From NCBI GenBank assembly GCA_024636105.1, contig JAGXHO010000276.1, positions 1 to 7,414 of the forward strand: a DNA stretch of 7,414 nt. The letters are read 5' to 3'. The notes under the pieces are model-generated. The model had not been told where the DNA came from, did not search any database, and was given only the letters and a program-made list of their open reading frames with translations. The position numbers and the translations under genes are program-made. Shown piece after piece: positions 5,761-7,414 of the stretch. Position 1 is the first letter of the stretch. Each line of letters begins with the position of its first letter. This DNA comes from Trueperaceae bacterium (GTDB lineage Bacteria; Deinococcota; Deinococci; Deinococcales; Trueperaceae).

Positions 5761-6813
5761 GTGCGCGTCCGCGCCCTCAGGCAGCTCCACTTCCGCAACC
5801 TGACGACGCCCCGGCTCGAGTTCGAGCGCGGCGTGACGGCCGTCGTGGGTCCGAACGCGGCCGGCAAGTCGAACGTGATCGACGCGCTCTACCTCGCGTG
5901 CACCGGCGCCATGCCCGGCGGGACCATCGCCGAGGCGCTGCGCTTCGGGACCGATGCCGGGTTCGTGCGCGGCGAGTTGACCGCGGGCGATGGCGACCAC
6001 GAGGTCGACGTCGGCCTTGCGCCCGGGCGCAAGGCGATCCGCCTGGACGGCCAGGCGGTGCGCGCCGCCGACGTCGCGCGCCTCGGCGGCGCGGTCAAGA
6101 TCGCACCGGAGGACGCCGACCTCGTCCACGGGCCCCCGTCCGGACGGCGCGCGTACCTCGACGACCTGCTCGGCCGCCTGTCGCTTCGGTTCGCGCTCGT
6201 GGTGCGCGAGTATCATCGCATCGTGGAGCAGCGCAACGCACTTCTCAAGCGGCCCGAGGCGCGATCCACCCTCGCCGCTTGGGACGACCGCTTCCTCGAG
6301 CTCGCCGGCGAGGTCGAGGGGGTGCGCGCGCGAGCGGTCGCGCGCATCGCGCCGCTCGCGGCCGAGGCGTACGCGGCGATCGCCGTGGACGGGAAGCGCC
6401 TCGACGTCGCGCTGCGGCGCGCGGCCGGCGACGCCGCGCTGCCCGAGGCGCTCGAACGGGCGCGGCCGGAGGAGCTCGCGCGCGGGGTGACATCGATCGG
6501 ACCGCACCGCGACGACGTCGACCTGGCGCTCGACGGGCGCTCCGTGCAGGCGTACGGGTCGCGGGGCGAAGCGCGCACGGCGTCGCTCGCGCTGCGCGTC
6601 GCCGAGTTCGCGCTGCTCGAAGAGCGCCACGGCACGCCGCCGGTGCTGCTGATCGACGACGTCTCGGCCGAGCTCGACGCCGGGCGTCGGGGCTACCTCG
6701 TGGCGCTCGCGCAACGGACGCCGCAAGCGATCGTCACGGGCACCGACGTACCCCCCGGCGCCGAGCGGGTCTGGCGCATCGACCGCGGGCGGCTGGATCC
6801 GAGCGATGGCTGA
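5761..6813 (+). CDS. recF: RecF, DNA replication/repair ATPase
   Basis: The product (350 residues) is an SMC/ABC-like ATPase that, with RecO and RecR, helps load RecA at single-strand gaps and stalled forks. The N-terminal LRQLHFRNLTTPRLEFERG (6-24) leads to Walker A GPNAAGKSN (30-38). The lobe II helices contain the RecF hallmark region around 115-160 (IAPEDADLVHGPPSGRRAYLD, then YHRIVEQRNALLK). SIGPHRDD (245-252) precedes the ABC signature YGSRGEART (265-273). Walker B is VLLIDDVSAELD (295-306), and VTGTD (325-329) forms the late H-loop-like segment. Length is slightly below the usual 360 or so. The GTG at 5761 is supported by homology beginning immediately and by a TANNNT box six bases upstream. 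There is no dnaN or dnaA upstream: recF is instead divergent from sufS and overlaps the following DUF721 gene by 8 bp. The Arg in the signature (SRGE, where E. coli has SQGE) is a variation on the surface loop, not a loss of a catalytic residue. Confidence 0.95.
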   Translation: MRVRALRQLHFRNLTTPRLEFERGVTAVVGPNAAGKSNVIDALYLACTGAMPGGTIAEALRFGTDAGFVRGELTAGDGDHEVDVGLAPGRKAIRLDGQAVRAADVARLGGAVKIAPEDADLVHGPPSGRRAYLDDLLGRLSLRFALVVREYHRIVEQRNALLKRPEARSTLAAWDDRFLELAGEVEGVRARAVARIAPLAAEAYAAIAVDGKRLDVALRRAAGDAALPEALERARPEELARGVTSIGPHRDDVDLALDGRSVQAYGSRGEARTASLALRVAEFALLEERHGTPPVLLIDDVSAELDAGRRGYLVALAQRTPQAIVTGTDVPPGAERVWRIDRGRLDPSDG

Positions 6814-7414
6814 GCGCCACGTGCGCGACCTCCTGGGCGAAGCGCTGCGGCGCGGTGGATGGGTGCGCTCGATGCGCCGCGCCGATGCGGTGCTGCGTTG
6901 GCCCGAGGTGGTGGGGCGCGACGTCGCTCGCTTCGCGCGCGCCGTCGCGCTCCAGAGCGGCACCCTGGTCGTCGAGGTGACCGACGCCGAGACCGCGATG
7001 CACCTCGGCCTCCAGCGCCAACGCATCCTCGATGCCTACCGCACGCGCTTCGGCGATGCCGACGTGCGCGACCTGCGGTTCCGCGTGAACAGCGCGCCCG
7101 CGGCTACCGCGCCGGACGCGCTACCCAAGCCCCCGGTGCAGCTCGACCCGGACGAGGTGGCCCACCTCACGGCCGGGTTCGGCAGGCTCCCCGAGGGGCT
7201 CGTGGCGCCGGCCGAGGATGCCGGGCGCGCGCTCGCGACGGGGCGCGCCCGGCGGCGCGCCGCCGGCTGGCGTCCCTGCCCCATCTGCGGGTCGTTGGCC
7301 GACCCCACGGAGCGCACCGATGCGCCACCGCCGTTCGCGGCGCTCGTGCCCGATGCCGGCCCGCGGCTCTGCGCCGCGTGCGCGCGCCACGCCGCTTCGC
7401 CCAAGGTGCAGGGC
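6806..7414 (+). CDS. DUF721/DciA-like protein with a C-terminal Cys4 segment, truncated at window edge
   Basis: The frame starts at ATG 6806, eight bases inside recF, and stays open for 203 codons to the right edge. Residues 4-95 match the DUF721 pattern: an initial helix (VRDLLGEALRR), W32-PEVVG, GTLVVEVTD (52-60), the helix HLGLQRQRILDAYRTRFG, and a closing DLRFRV. DUF721 includes DciA, which helps load the DnaB replicative helicase in bacteria lacking DnaC/DnaI. Residues about 97-150 are a Pro/Ala-rich linker. Then come CPIC (158-161) and CAAC (189-192), spaced 27 residues apart as in a zinc ribbon or small treble-clef site, followed by Arg/His. This zinc-like tail is not part of the minimal DciA domain. 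The DUF721 call is good. The DciA role is inferred from the domain and the recF linkage, a pairing also known from actinobacterial dnaA-dnaN-recF loci. The end of the protein is not visible. Confidence 0.82.
   Translation, partial: MAERHVRDLLGEALRRGGWVRSMRRADAVLRWPEVVGRDVARFARAVALQSGTLVVEVTDAETAMHLGLQRQRILDAYRTRFGDADVRDLRFRVNSAPAATAPDALPKPPVQLDPDEVAHLTAGFGRLPEGLVAPAEDAGRALATGRARRRAAGWRPCPICGSLADPTERTDAPPPFAALVPDAGPRLCAACARHAASPKVQG

Noticed and set aside
5682..5867. An upstream extension of sufS by 62 codons
   Set aside because: The extension has no similarity to SufS, lies over the recF 5' coding region and would remove the recF/sufS promoter gap.
5698..7026. A 442-codon minus-strand frame across recF and the start of the DUF721 gene
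   Set aside because: It is antisense to well-supported RecF motifs (Walker A, signature, Walker B) and has composition-driven repeats only.

Overview
This is ordinary chromosomal DNA from a GC-rich, diderm bacterium. It is densely packed with core genes on both strands and shows no mobile element, RNA gene or CRISPR array. The combination of an Omp85/BamA outer-membrane protein, a DivIVA-type coiled-coil protein, a SufS-SufU pair (rather than SufS-SufE) and start codons placed about 6 nt behind a TANNNT box points to Deinococcota, possibly a Truepera-like lineage. That placement is an inference; no marker gene here settles it.

Layout: (1) 1-1757, minus strand: a BamA/Omp85 precursor with signal peptide, five or six POTRA-like repeats and the first barrel strands, cut by the left edge. 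(2) A 106-bp divergent promoter region. (3) 1864-3938, plus strand: a tight operon of purine nucleoside phosphorylase, YggS/YlmE-type PLP-binding protein and a DivIVA-family protein, with a 3-bp gap and then a 10-bp overlap. (4) A 10-bp convergent junction with no visible terminator. (5) 3949-5681, minus strand: sufS-sufU, overlapping by GTGA, for cysteine desulfuration and sulfur transfer in Fe-S cluster assembly. (6) A 79-bp divergent promoter region holding a perfect 15-bp inverted repeat. (7) 5761 to the right edge, plus strand: recF followed by an overlapping DUF721/DciA-like gene with a Cys4 tail.

All four transcription-unit heads (bamA, the phosphorylase, sufS, recF) lack a Shine-Dalgarno sequence and instead carry TANNNT 5-7 nt before the start codon, the arrangement expected of leaderless mRNAs. 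Internal genes use stop-start coupling, and one (divIVA) has a strong GGAGGAG. The most interesting biology is in the yggS-divIVA operon. The phosphorylase sits where Gram-positive bacteria usually have ylmD, an unrelated enzyme with purine-phosphorylase activity, and its base-pocket residues look adapted to 6-aminopurines. The DivIVA protein lacks the Phe-Arg pair used for membrane binding in Bacillus. I see no wholly new system here.
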